Shown: one piece after another, positions 16,783 to 26,011 of the stretch
How positions within the stretch are numbered: position 1 is the stretch's first letter
Layout of the letters: each line of letters begins with the position of its first letter
Assembly (NCBI GenBank): GCA_029099685.1
Contig: JAQXOO010000023.1
Span: 1-64,000 of the forward strand
Direction: 5' to 3'
DNA length: 64,000 nt
From: Clostridia bacterium
GTDB taxonomy: Bacteria > Bacillota > Clostridia > Oscillospirales > Butyricicoccaceae
Translations under genes and position numbers: made by a program
The notes under the pieces: generated by a model
The model's database searches: none
Seen by the model: the letters and a program-made list of their open reading frames with translations, nothing else
What the model was told of the DNA's origin: nothing

Positions 16783-19143
16783 ATGAAAATGAAGCGGTTG
16801 GCCGCATTGCTGATGAGCTGCGTATTGTTACTGGGCCTGTTGTCCGGCTGCGGCGACAGCCAGCAGGAGCCCCAGTCCATCATTACCTATGTTGCGGATT
16901 ATCACAAGCTTGGGGGCGACATTCAAAGAGTCGGCACCGCCTGCAGCGACGGAACGTCCGTATATTTCATCGGCTATATACCCGGCGGTAAGGAACACTA
17001 TATGGACAATTTCACCGGTGAGATGGTGGAATATGAGTCCGATCAGGCCGCTCTGTTCCGCGTCAATCTGGACGGCACCGGCCTGGAACAGCTGACCGGC
17101 TATGTTGCGTCGGAGATCCCCGCGGACCGTATGGGCAACGTGCAGGTCAACAATATGATGATCGGCCCGGACGGCACCCTGTGGGTGGTGGAAGCCGTCA
17201 ACACGTATTATTATGACGTGCCGGAGGGTTTTGACCCTTCCTCGGGAGATATCTGGCAGTATTATACCCAGGATCTGAACTCCACCATGGTACATAAGCT
17301 CAATCCCGACGGCTCCCGGGCCGAAACCATCGATCTGACCGCTCTGGCGAAGCAGGTGGACGGTTCCGGCTCCGATGGGCAAGACTACTATATCTACAAC
17401 TGCTGCCAGGACAAGGACGGAAACCTGTATTTTTATTACTATGGTTCCCAGTCCACACTGGTGGTGGCCGATCCCAGCGGAAAGCTGCTGTTCTCTGTCC
17501 CTGAAGACAATATCAGCGGCAACATGGTCCGTCTCAATGACGGCCGCGTAGCAGTCATGTGCTATGGCGAAAACATGGAAATGCGCACGGTGGATGTGCA
17601 GGGCAAGGGCTGGGGCGACAGCATCGCCACGCCCGCGGACTATAACAACTTTTACAACGGCTCGGCCGACTATCTCTATTATTACAGCACCAGCAGCAGC
17701 GTGATGGGCTGCAAGGAAGACGGCACCATTGAAAAGCTGTTCACCTGGCTGAACTGCGACCTGAACCAGGATGAACTTCAGGGCGTCACGGTGAACTCCG
17801 TGGAGCAGGTGATCGCCGTCCGCAACGACTGGAGCGGTGACGCGCCTTCCAATGAACTGGTGGTCCTCAACCGCACGGAGATCGCGCCTGAAAACCAGCG
17901 CCAGACGCTGAAACTGGCCGTTATGTGGCTGGGTTATGACCTGCGCAACGATATTCTGGACTTTAATCGCAACAATCCCGACTGCCGCATCGAGGTCCAG
18001 GATTATTCGGAATTCAACACTTCCGATGACTATCAGGCAGGTATGACCAAGTTGACCACGGAGATCATCAGCGGCAAGATGCCGGACATTTTGGCCGTGG
18101 ACGGCCTGCCGCTGAAGCAGTATGGCGCCAAGGGCCTTCTGGAAAATCTGCTGCCCTATCTGGATGCGGATACCGAACTGGGCGGAAGGGAAGCGCTGGT
18201 GCAGCCGGTGCTCAACGCCATGCTGCAGGACGGTAAACTGTATCAGGTAGCCAGCAACTTTGGCGTCAACACCGCCACTACCAGCAAAAGGCTGGCGGGC
18301 GACGTTACCGGCTGGACGCTGAGCGAGGCCCGTGCCGCGCTGGAACAGCTGCCTGAGGGCGCTACCCTCATGGATGCCTATACCACGCGTGAGACTCTGC
18401 TGCGGGTGCTTTGCAACTGGAATCTGGGAAGCTATGTGAACTGGGAGACCGGCGAGTGCAGCTTTGATACCGGTGAGTTCGCCAAACTGCTGGAGTTCGC
18501 CATGCTGGCGCCCAAAGAAATCAACATCGATGATGACAACTGGCAGGCTTATGAGGAACGCACCCGCATCCGGGAGGGTATGCAGCTCATGTCTGTGTCC
18601 AGCTTCTATGACTGGTACAGCATCCTGGATCAGAAAGCCAATTGGGGCGACGACCTGATCTATGTGGGTATGCCTTCTGAAGACCGGAACGGCAATTCCT
18701 TCTCGCTGGATTCCGGTTTGGCCATGTCCAGCAAATGCGCAAACAAGGATGCCGCCTGGAAGTTCCTGCGCGGCCGTCTGACGGGTGACAACAACTACCG
18801 GTGGTCGTTCCCCATCAATCAGTCGGCGTTTGATGCCTTTATGAAGGAAGCCATGACGCCTGATACCTATACCGATGAGAACGGCAACGTGGTGGAATAT
18901 CCCAAGCTGGAGTACACGGATGCAACCGGCGAGACCGTTCAGATCATGGCCATGACTCAGGAAGACTATGACCAGTTTATGGAACTGCTGAAATCCACCA
19001 CCAAGCTGGCGGACTATGACGAGGCCATCATGAATATCGTCATGGACGAGGCACAGGCCTTCCTGGACGGCAATCGGTCGGCGGATGACGTGGCCAAGGC
19101 AGTGCAGAGCAAGGTGAAGCTCCATGTTAACGAGCAAAGATAA
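16783..19143 (+). CDS. Large extracellular solute-binding lipoprotein (sugar-type SBP) with an N-terminal extension possibly beta-propeller-like
   Basis: Lipobox LLSGCGDS; C-terminal half of SBP type (KMPDILAVDGLPLKQYGAKGLLENL..., LDSGLAMSSKCANKDAAWKFLRG); ~350-aa N-terminal extension with recurrent strand-like G/D segments. Confidence 0.82.
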   Translation: MKMKRLAALLMSCVLLLGLLSGCGDSQQEPQSIITYVADYHKLGGDIQRVGTACSDGTSVYFIGYIPGGKEHYMDNFTGEMVEYESDQAALFRVNLDGTGLEQLTGYVASEIPADRMGNVQVNNMMIGPDGTLWVVEAVNTYYYDVPEGFDPSSGDIWQYYTQDLNSTMVHKLNPDGSRAETIDLTALAKQVDGSGSDGQDYYIYNCCQDKDGNLYFYYYGSQSTLVVADPSGKLLFSVPEDNISGNMVRLNDGRVAVMCYGENMEMRTVDVQGKGWGDSIATPADYNNFYNGSADYLYYYSTSSSVMGCKEDGTIEKLFTWLNCDLNQDELQGVTVNSVEQVIAVRNDWSGDAPSNELVVLNRTEIAPENQRQTLKLAVMWLGYDLRNDILDFNRNNPDCRIEVQDYSEFNTSDDYQAGMTKLTTEIISGKMPDILAVDGLPLKQYGAKGLLENLLPYLDADTELGGREALVQPVLNAMLQDGKLYQVASNFGVNTATTSKRLAGDVTGWTLSEARAALEQLPEGATLMDAYTTRETLLRVLCNWNLGSYVNWETGECSFDTGEFAKLLEFAMLAPKEINIDDDNWQAYEERTRIREGMQLMSVSSFYDWYSILDQKANWGDDLIYVGMPSEDRNGNSFSLDSGLAMSSKCANKDAAWKFLRGRLTGDNNYRWSFPINQSAFDAFMKEAMTPDTYTDENGNVVEYPKLEYTDATGETVQIMAMTQEDYDQFMELLKSTTKLADYDEAIMNIVMDEAQAFLDGNRSADDVAKAVQSKVKLHVNEQR

Positions 19144-20047
19144 TGCCCCGGCCAGTGCGCAGTTCCGCAGACAACGCTGGTCCAAAAGCAAGCGGAAAGA
19201 TTTCCTGCAAAGCGTGGCATTTCTGACCCCGAGTGTTTTAGGTGTTCTGCTGTTCTTTGTGGTCCCGTTCGGCATTGTGATCTATTATTCCTTCATCAGC
19301 GGCTCGTCAGACGGGGAGTTTGTGTTTCTGGACAACTATAAAGAGCTGTTCCACAACTACGCTTTTCGCACAGCGGCCAAAAATACCGCCACCTTTTCAC
19401 TGATGGCGGTACCGCTGGCGGTGATCCTGGGGTTGGCGCTGGCACTGCTGCTGGAAGCCAGGATCCCCGGAAAAAGTATGTTCCGCACCTTCTTTCTCAG
19501 CCCCATGATGGTGCCTGTGGCCTCCGTGGTACTGGTTTGGCAGGTCATCTTTCACCAAAGCGGCACGCTGAATCAAGTGCTGTCCGTCTTTGGCGTGGAG
19601 GCGATCGACTGGCTCAATTCTCCTTACTGCCAGCTTGTGGTGGTGCTGCTGTTTTTGTGGAAGAACCTGGGCTACAACATGATCCTGTTCATGGCGGCCC
19701 TGGCCAATATTCCAAAGGAGCTTTTGGAAGTGGCCGACGTGGAGGGCGCTTCCGCCGCCCACAAGTTCTTTCACATCAAACTGCGGTACCTGTCGCCCAC
19801 CGTGCTGTTCGTCACCATTTTGTCCATGATCAACTCCTTCAAGGTGTTCCGCGAGGTGTTTTTGCTGGCTGGCAGCTATCCCTACGAAGGGCTGTATACC
19901 CTGCAGCACTTTATGAACAACACCTTTGTGTCGCTGAATTATCAGAAGCTGTCGGCGGCGGCCGTGCTGCTGGCGCTGGTGATGATCGTGCTGATCGCGC
20001 TTCTGTTTAAGGCGGAGGATCTCTTCGGAAAGGATGTGGAAGGATGA
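19124..20047 (+). CDS. ABC transporter permease, MalF/UgpA-like
   Basis: SVAFLTPSVLGVLLFFVVPFGIVIYYSF; EAA-type loop EVADVEGASAAHKFFHIKLRYLSP. Confidence 0.9.
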   Translation: MLTSKDNAPASAQFRRQRWSKSKRKDFLQSVAFLTPSVLGVLLFFVVPFGIVIYYSFISGSSDGEFVFLDNYKELFHNYAFRTAAKNTATFSLMAVPLAVILGLALALLLEARIPGKSMFRTFFLSPMMVPVASVVLVWQVIFHQSGTLNQVLSVFGVEAIDWLNSPYCQLVVVLLFLWKNLGYNMILFMAALANIPKELLEVADVEGASAAHKFFHIKLRYLSPTVLFVTILSMINSFKVFREVFLLAGSYPYEGLYTLQHFMNNTFVSLNYQKLSAAAVLLALVMIVLIALLFKAEDLFGKDVEG

Positions 20048-20928
20048 AGCGGACGAAAGCTCTTGTTCGCAAATGCTTTTTGACCTTTGTATCCGCCCTG
20101 TTCGCTATATCCTTTCTGATGCCTACTGTGCTGACGATCAGCAATTCCTTCATGACACAAGCTGAGATCAAGGCCAACTACGGTTCGGTGTTCGCCGCGG
20201 CTGAGGCAGGGAAGACCTACATCTCGGAATCAGTCAATCTGAAGTTCATTCCCGACAAGGTGAGCCTGTCCCAGTACATCACCACCTTTATCAAAAGTCC
20301 CGAATACCTGCTGAAATTCTGGAACTCTGTAATTTTGGTGGTACCCATCGTGCTTCTGCAGGTCTCTGTGGCGGCTGTAGCCTCCTACGGCTTCAGCCGC
20401 TGGCGGGGAAAGGTGCGGGATTCCATTTTCTTCTTTTATGTGATTCTGATGCTGATGCCCTATCAGGTGACGCTGGTGCCCAACTATCTGGTCTCTGACT
20501 GGCTGGGGCTGCTGAACACCCGCTGGGCGATCATTTTTCCCGGGGCGTTCGCACCGTTTTCTGTGTTTCTGCTGACGAAGTTTATGCGGCGCATCCCCGT
20601 CTCCCAGATCGAGGCCGCTAAGCTGGACGGCTCCAGCGAGTGGCAGATCTTTACCCGCATCTATCTGCCCCAGTGCCGCAGCGCGCTGTATTCCATCGCC
20701 ATTCTCGTGTTTATCGACTACTGGAACATGGTGGAGCAGCCGCTGATCCTGCTGAATGACACGGAATTGCAGCCGCTGTCGGTCTATCTTTCCTCCATCA
20801 ATGCCGGAGAGATCGGCCTGGCCTTTGCCGTGGCCACGATTTATATGATCCCGTCGCTGCTGCTGTTCCTGCACGGCGAAGAATACCTGGTCGAGGGCAT
20901 TGCCCAGTCCGGTTCTGTGAAAGGTTAA
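20044..20928 (+). CDS. ABC transporter permease, MalG/UgpE-like
   Basis: EAAKLDGSSEWQIFTRIYLPQCRSAL EAA loop; C-terminal EEYLVEGIAQSGSVKG; ATGA overlap upstream. Confidence 0.9.
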   Translation: MKRTKALVRKCFLTFVSALFAISFLMPTVLTISNSFMTQAEIKANYGSVFAAAEAGKTYISESVNLKFIPDKVSLSQYITTFIKSPEYLLKFWNSVILVVPIVLLQVSVAAVASYGFSRWRGKVRDSIFFFYVILMLMPYQVTLVPNYLVSDWLGLLNTRWAIIFPGAFAPFSVFLLTKFMRRIPVSQIEAAKLDGSSEWQIFTRIYLPQCRSALYSIAILVFIDYWNMVEQPLILLNDTELQPLSVYLSSINAGEIGLAFAVATIYMIPSLLLFLHGEEYLVEGIAQSGSVKG

Positions 20929-20938
20929 GGTAAACACT

Positions 20939-22930
20939 ATGGAAGAACAAGTTGTGAAGAAAAGAGGCTGGGTCAAAAACGCCGTCATTGCGTTTCTCAG
21001 CATTATGCTGGTGCTGACCTTTTTCTCCAATACCATCATGAACCGCTCTCTGCCCGAGGTGGCCACTGCCTTTGTGGAATCGGGCACCATCAACGCCAAG
21101 ATCCGCGGCAGCGGCACCGTGTCTGCCGGGGAAAGCTATGATGTCGTGATGGATCAGACCCGCAAGGTGAGCAGCGTCCTGGTAAAGGTGGGCGACCTGG
21201 TGGAGACCGGCGATGTTCTCTTCACCCTGTCGGAAACCGAGAGCGACGAGCTCAAGCAGGCGCAGGATACTCTGGAGGATATGCGTCTCAACTATCAAAA
21301 GTCCGTGCTGAATATGGACAGCGCCGATTACGCCCAGGAAAACCGCAATATCCAAAAGGCCCGGGAGGCTCTGACGGAAGCAAAGGCGGAAATGGAGAAC
21401 TGCGCCGTCAGCGATGACCAGATCTATCAGGCGCAGATGACTCTGAAAGAAGCCCAGCGGGCCAAAAAGGACCTGGAAGACGCACTGAAAAAGCTGCAGG
21501 ACGACCGGTCCGAAAGCGCAAGCCGGTATGATACCCTGGAGGCGCAGATCACCGCCTGGGAAAAAGAGTGCGAGACCCTGTCCGATGCCATTGACGGCTA
21601 TGAAAAGCAGATCCGCAGTCTGAAGGCCGGTACCGGCAACCTGGCAGGAGATCTGAAAAATGCAAAAGACGAGCTGAAAGCGTGTCAGAAGACCTATGCG
21701 GATCTCCGAATTACCTACGGCACCTACTATGATTCTTTAATGGAAAAAGCAAAAGAGATTGCCGCAGGCAATGATATCGTTATCCAAATGGCGGCTTTGG
21801 CAAACAAGGATGATGCTGTCCGTGAGGAAAAAATAGCCTTTGAAAAACTACAGCCCGCTGTGGACGCCGTGGACGCCGCCCAGGCCAAAGTGGATACCCT
21901 GCAGGCCCTGGTCGACGGGCAGTCTTCTGTTCAGGCCCAGATCAGCCAGCTGGAAGAGACCCTGAGCCAGGCGGAAGATGATTACAGCAGCCGCAAAAAG
22001 GATATCAAGTCGGCTAAGCGCGAACTGAGCGATCTGGAAGACGAAGTGGCCGACTATAAGGAAGAAGAAGACTGGTACGAACAGCAGATCGATTCTGCAG
22101 GCGAGAATGTGGAGACGCTTTCCGACCAGTATGACCAGCTGAAGCAGCTGAAAAGCAATTACAAGGCCGCGGAGGAGCGGGTAAAGGACTGCCAGAACAG
22201 TCTGGACGACCTGCTATTCGCTCTGGCCGAGCAGAAAAAGTCTGACGGAAAGACGGCCGCGTCTCAGCAGTTGGATCTGGAAAAGGCCCGGAAGGACATC
22301 CAGGAGCAGGAGGAGCGTGTGGCCGAACTGAAAGCCAATGCTCTGGGCGCCGAGGTTACCGCCAAGGTCTCCGGTCAGATCAGCTCCCTCAATGTCACCG
22401 CCGGCCGTGACGCCGGAGCGGGGGAGACCCTTGCCGTCATCGAGGTGGTGGACCGGGGCTATACCGTCCGCCTGCCGGTGACCATCGAGCAGAGCCAAAA
22501 GGTCCGTCTGGGTGACAAGGCCAGCGTTACCAACTACTATTGGGGCCAGCAGATCGATGCCACCTTGACCCAGATCATCAATGACCCCAGCAATCCCGGA
22601 AAAGGCAAGCTGCTGGTGTTCACCCTTACCGGCGATATCTCCAGCGGTCAGAACATCACGCTGTCGGTGGGTGAAAAAAGCGCTAATTATGACGCCATCG
22701 TGCCCAACAGCGCACTCCGCACCGATACCAACGGCACGTTTGTGCTGGTAGTCATGGCCAAGTCCAGTCCGCTGGGCAACCGGTATATCGCCACCCGGGT
22801 GGATGTCCAGGTCCTGGCTCAGGACGACACCACCGCAGCCGTCTCCGGCCTGTCCTTCGGCGACTATGTCATCACCACCTCCAGCAAGCCTCTGGAGGCC
22901 GGTATGCAGGTCAACATGGTGGAGAATTAA
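20939..22930 (+). CDS. HlyD/MacA-type adaptor (membrane fusion protein) with very long coiled coil
   Basis: N-terminal TM, lipoyl-like VSSVLVKVGDLVETGDVLFTL, ~350 aa coiled coil, second barrel-sandwich half AKVSGQISSLNVTAGRDAGAGETLAVI. Confidence 0.88.
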   Translation: MEEQVVKKRGWVKNAVIAFLSIMLVLTFFSNTIMNRSLPEVATAFVESGTINAKIRGSGTVSAGESYDVVMDQTRKVSSVLVKVGDLVETGDVLFTLSETESDELKQAQDTLEDMRLNYQKSVLNMDSADYAQENRNIQKAREALTEAKAEMENCAVSDDQIYQAQMTLKEAQRAKKDLEDALKKLQDDRSESASRYDTLEAQITAWEKECETLSDAIDGYEKQIRSLKAGTGNLAGDLKNAKDELKACQKTYADLRITYGTYYDSLMEKAKEIAAGNDIVIQMAALANKDDAVREEKIAFEKLQPAVDAVDAAQAKVDTLQALVDGQSSVQAQISQLEETLSQAEDDYSSRKKDIKSAKRELSDLEDEVADYKEEEDWYEQQIDSAGENVETLSDQYDQLKQLKSNYKAAEERVKDCQNSLDDLLFALAEQKKSDGKTAASQQLDLEKARKDIQEQEERVAELKANALGAEVTAKVSGQISSLNVTAGRDAGAGETLAVIEVVDRGYTVRLPVTIEQSQKVRLGDKASVTNYYWGQQIDATLTQIINDPSNPGKGKLLVFTLTGDISSGQNITLSVGEKSANYDAIVPNSALRTDTNGTFVLVVMAKSSPLGNRYIATRVDVQVLAQDDTTAAVSGLSFGDYVITTSSKPLEAGMQVNMVEN

Positions 22931-23998
22931 ATGAAAAAGATCACACTTTCAAAAAAGTGGATATTTTGGAGCGTAAACGCCCTGCTGGCGGTGCTGGCGG
23001 CGGTTTGTGTCCTCATCAGCTGCGCTGTACAGAACGCGCTTCCCACGCTGAACGCCGCGGAAACCTGGGCCGGGACCAGCGAAATGGCGTTCGCGCAGAT
23101 CGGCTGTTATCTTCCCAATGACCAGCCGGTGCAGGAGGAGGACGTTTGGCAATTCCGTCAAACGCTGAACAGCAAGCTGACGGAAGCCTCTCTCACAGCC
23201 CCGGAAAACGGCAGTCTCTATACCGACGCCTATTCCGGGCAGGGCACGCTGACGGTCACCGGCAAGCGCGGGTCCGCTCAGGTGAAGGTCATCGGCACCG
23301 GAGGCGATTTCTTCCGTTTTCACCCCCTGCCCCTGCGGTCGGGAAGCTATCTCACGGAACAGGATCTGATGCAGGACCGGGTCCTTCTGGACGAGGAACT
23401 GGCCTGGATGCTCTTTGGCAGCAATGACCTTACGGGACTTTCCGTGACCATCGGCGACGCGGATTATTACATCGCGGGCGTGGTATCCCGGGAGGATGAC
23501 CGCTACAGCCGGCTGGCCTATACGGACGGCGCGGGAATGTTCATGTCCTTTTCCGCGCTGAAAGCCTGCCTGCCCGACACCGGTATCAGCTGCTATGAGA
23601 TTGTGTTGCCCAATCCCATCACCTCCTTTGCCAAAAACCTGGTTTCCGAAAGCTTTCCGCTGAAAAACGGCGTTTTGGTGGAAAACAGCAGCCGGTATTC
23701 CCTGGGAAATCTGCTGTCTGTGATCGGCGATTTCGGCAAGCGGAGCATGGGCCTCAACGGCATCATTTATCCCTACTGGGAAAACGCGGTCCGCCTGACC
23801 GAAGATTACGCGGCACTGCTGCTGGTACTGACGGTCCTGTTTGCCGTCACACCGGCGGTCAGTGTGGCGGTCACCGCCGTCCGCTGGCTGCGGAAGCTCT
23901 GGAAAAAGAGCAGATCCGCCGTCAAAACCAGGATCACGGAAGGTATCGAGCACCACCGTGAGCAGAAATGGCAGGCTGCCGCCGGAAAGAAGGAGTAA
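22931..23998 (+). CDS. Two-TM membrane protein resembling a stand-alone MacB periplasmic core domain
   Basis: N-terminal TM, extracellular domain ([52 protein letters not shown]), one C-terminal TM; lacks the remaining FtsX TM segments. Confidence 0.65.
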   Translation: MKKITLSKKWIFWSVNALLAVLAAVCVLISCAVQNALPTLNAAETWAGTSEMAFAQIGCYLPNDQPVQEEDVWQFRQTLNSKLTEASLTAPENGSLYTDAYSGQGTLTVTGKRGSAQVKVIGTGGDFFRFHPLPLRSGSYLTEQDLMQDRVLLDEELAWMLFGSNDLTGLSVTIGDADYYIAGVVSREDDRYSRLAYTDGAGMFMSFSALKACLPDTGISCYEIVLPNPITSFAKNLVSESFPLKNGVLVENSSRYSLGNLLSVIGDFGKRSMGLNGIIYPYWENAVRLTEDYAALLLVLTVLFAVTPAVSVAVTAVRWLRKLWKKSRSAVKTRITEGIEHHREQKWQAAAGKKE

Positions 23999-24000
23999 GC

Positions 24001-25170
24001 ATGGCAAGCGTACGATTTGAAAATATCAGCAAAGTCTTTGACAAGAACGTTACGGCGGTTGCCGAGTTTGATCTGGAGATCCGCGACAAGGAGTTCGTGG
24101 TGCTGGTGGGGCCTTCCGGCTGCGGAAAGTCCACCACCCTGCGAATGATCGCCGGGCTGGAGCGTCCCACGTCCGGCAAGCTCTACATAGGCGACACCCT
24201 GGTAAACGATGTGGCGCCCAAGGACCGGGACATCGCCATGGTCTTCCAGAACTACGCCCTGTATCCCCACATGACGGTTTATGAGAACATTGCCTATGGT
24301 TTGCGTCTGCGAAAGTTTCCCAAGCGTGTCATCGATGAAAAGGTGCGGGAAGCCGCCCGCAGCCTGGATATCACCGAGCTGCTGGACCGCAAGCCCAAGG
24401 CCTTGTCCGGCGGCCAGCGGCAGCGCGTAGCCATCGGCCGGGCCATCGTGCGGGAGCCCAAGGTGTTTCTCATGGACGAACCCCTTTCCAATCTGGACGC
24501 CAAGCTGCGCAATCAGATGCGCGCCGAGATCCTGACCCTGCGCAAACGCATTGACACCACCTTTGTGTATGTCACGCATGACCAGACCGAGGCCATGACG
24601 CTGGGCGACCGCATCGTCATCATGAAGGACGGCTTCATCCAGCAGGTGGGCACGCCCCGGGAGGTGTTTGCCCATCCCGCCAACCAGTTCGTGGGCGGAT
24701 TCATCGGTACGCCTCAGATGAACTTTTTCCAGGGCAAGCTGCTCAAGGAAAACGGGCGCTTCTGGGCGCAGGTAGGCACGTACCAGGTACAGCTGTCCGA
24801 TGAAAAGCAGGAGCGCCTGTTTGCCGCCGATGTGCAGCCGCAGCAGGTGACCGTGGGCGTTCGTCCCGAGCATCTGCAGTTGGCGAAAGCGGGCATCCCC
24901 GCGGAGCTGGGTGTGCGGGAGATGATGGGCAGTTCGGTGCATCTGCACCTGACTGCCATGGAGCAGGACGTGGTGGCTGTGGTCTCCGGCATGGACGATT
25001 CCGGCCACTTTATGAATGACATTCCCGCCTCCGGGCAGGTCTTCCTGGCTTTTCACGGAAACGCGGTCCATTTGTTTGATCCGGCATCGGAAAACAATCT
25101 GGAATGGCCTTCAAAGCAGCGCAAAGTGGATTCTGAAAATTTCATGGAAGAAACCGTTTTGCCGGATTAA
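24001..25170 (+). CDS. ABC transporter ATP-binding protein, MalK/UgpC/MsmK-like
   Basis: [55 protein letters not shown]-terminal regulatory OB-like domain. Confidence 0.93.
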   Translation: MASVRFENISKVFDKNVTAVAEFDLEIRDKEFVVLVGPSGCGKSTTLRMIAGLERPTSGKLYIGDTLVNDVAPKDRDIAMVFQNYALYPHMTVYENIAYGLRLRKFPKRVIDEKVREAARSLDITELLDRKPKALSGGQRQRVAIGRAIVREPKVFLMDEPLSNLDAKLRNQMRAEILTLRKRIDTTFVYVTHDQTEAMTLGDRIVIMKDGFIQQVGTPREVFAHPANQFVGGFIGTPQMNFFQGKLLKENGRFWAQVGTYQVQLSDEKQERLFAADVQPQQVTVGVRPEHLQLAKAGIPAELGVREMMGSSVHLHLTAMEQDVVAVVSGMDDSGHFMNDIPASGQVFLAFHGNAVHLFDPASENNLEWPSKQRKVDSENFMEETVLPD

Positions 25171-25237
25171 ATTATCGCAAAATGAGAACAGAAAAAGAAA
25201 ACTTCCTGTATTTTAAATAATATCCGAAATATCACAC

Positions 25238-25267
25238 AAACGCCTGGCCGGATGGACAGGCGTTTTT
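25238..25267 (+). terminator. Rho-independent terminator
   Basis: AAACGCCTG...CAGGCGTTTTT. Confidence 0.8.
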
Positions 25268-25297
25268 ATGAAATAATACAATAATGTATAAAACCGA

Positions 25298-25327
25298 TTG
25301 ACATACGCAGGCATGGTCCTGTATACT
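25298..25327 (+). promoter_or_regulatory. Strong sigma-A promoter for rex and the downstream hydrogenase cluster
   Basis: TTGACA - 18 nt - TATACT. Confidence 0.75.
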
Positions 25328-25360
25328 GATTTCGGTAAAAAATACTGATTGGAGGGTCCC

Positions 25361-26011
25361 ATGTCCAAATCGGTGTTGTTGTCTGAGCAGGCACTGAACC
25401 GCCTGCCGCGGTATTTGAGTTTTTTAAAGGAGCTTCAGCGGGAGCAGACAGAATATGTGACCGCTCCCACTGTTGCCAAATACCTGGGCCTGAACGAAGT
25501 CCAGGTGCGCAAAGAGCTGTCCTCCATGAGCAGCGTTCCGGGGCGGCCCCGCACCGGCTTCCGGGTAAGCAGTCTGATCGAAAATATGGAAATCTACCTG
25601 GGATACCGGAATGTAGACGATGCTGTGCTGGTAGGCGCCGGGTCTCTGGGCTGCGCATTGCTGGGATACGGCGGCTTTGACCAATGCGGTATCCATATTG
25701 TCGCCGCATTTGACCGAAACGAGGCCCTGGATGGGCTTACGATCCATGACAAGCCCGTGTTATCGGTGCGAAAGCTCACGGACCTGTGCAGCCGGATGAA
25801 GATCCGTATCGGCATCATCACCGTATCTCCGGACCAGGCGCAGACGGTCTGCGACCAGTTGGTAGCCGGCGGTGTGCTGGCGATCTGGAACTTTGCCCCG
25901 GTGCATCTGAAAACACCAAAGGATGTGTTGGTGCGCAACGAAGACCTTTCGTCTTCTCTGGCGCTTTTGGCCCACCAGCTGCAAAACAGGCTGCGGGGAA
26001 AATCTGAATGA
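25361..26011 (+). CDS. rex: Redox-sensing transcriptional repressor Rex
   Basis: AKYLGLNEVQVRKELSSMSSVPGRPRTGF; VGAGSLGCALLGYGGF Rossmann motif; IWNFAPVHLKTP. Confidence 0.92.
   Translation: MSKSVLLSEQALNRLPRYLSFLKELQREQTEYVTAPTVAKYLGLNEVQVRKELSSMSSVPGRPRTGFRVSSLIENMEIYLGYRNVDDAVLVGAGSLGCALLGYGGFDQCGIHIVAAFDRNEALDGLTIHDKPVLSVRKLTDLCSRMKIRIGIITVSPDQAQTVCDQLVAGGVLAIWNFAPVHLKTPKDVLVRNEDLSSSLALLAHQLQNRLRGKSE

Noticed and set aside
16828-19275. 815-aa minus-strand ORF antisense to the SBP gene
   Set aside because: Shadow ORF: low-complexity H/Q/V/G-rich translation with no domain motifs, opposite a well-supported lipoprotein gene. It reflects GC-rich codon usage.
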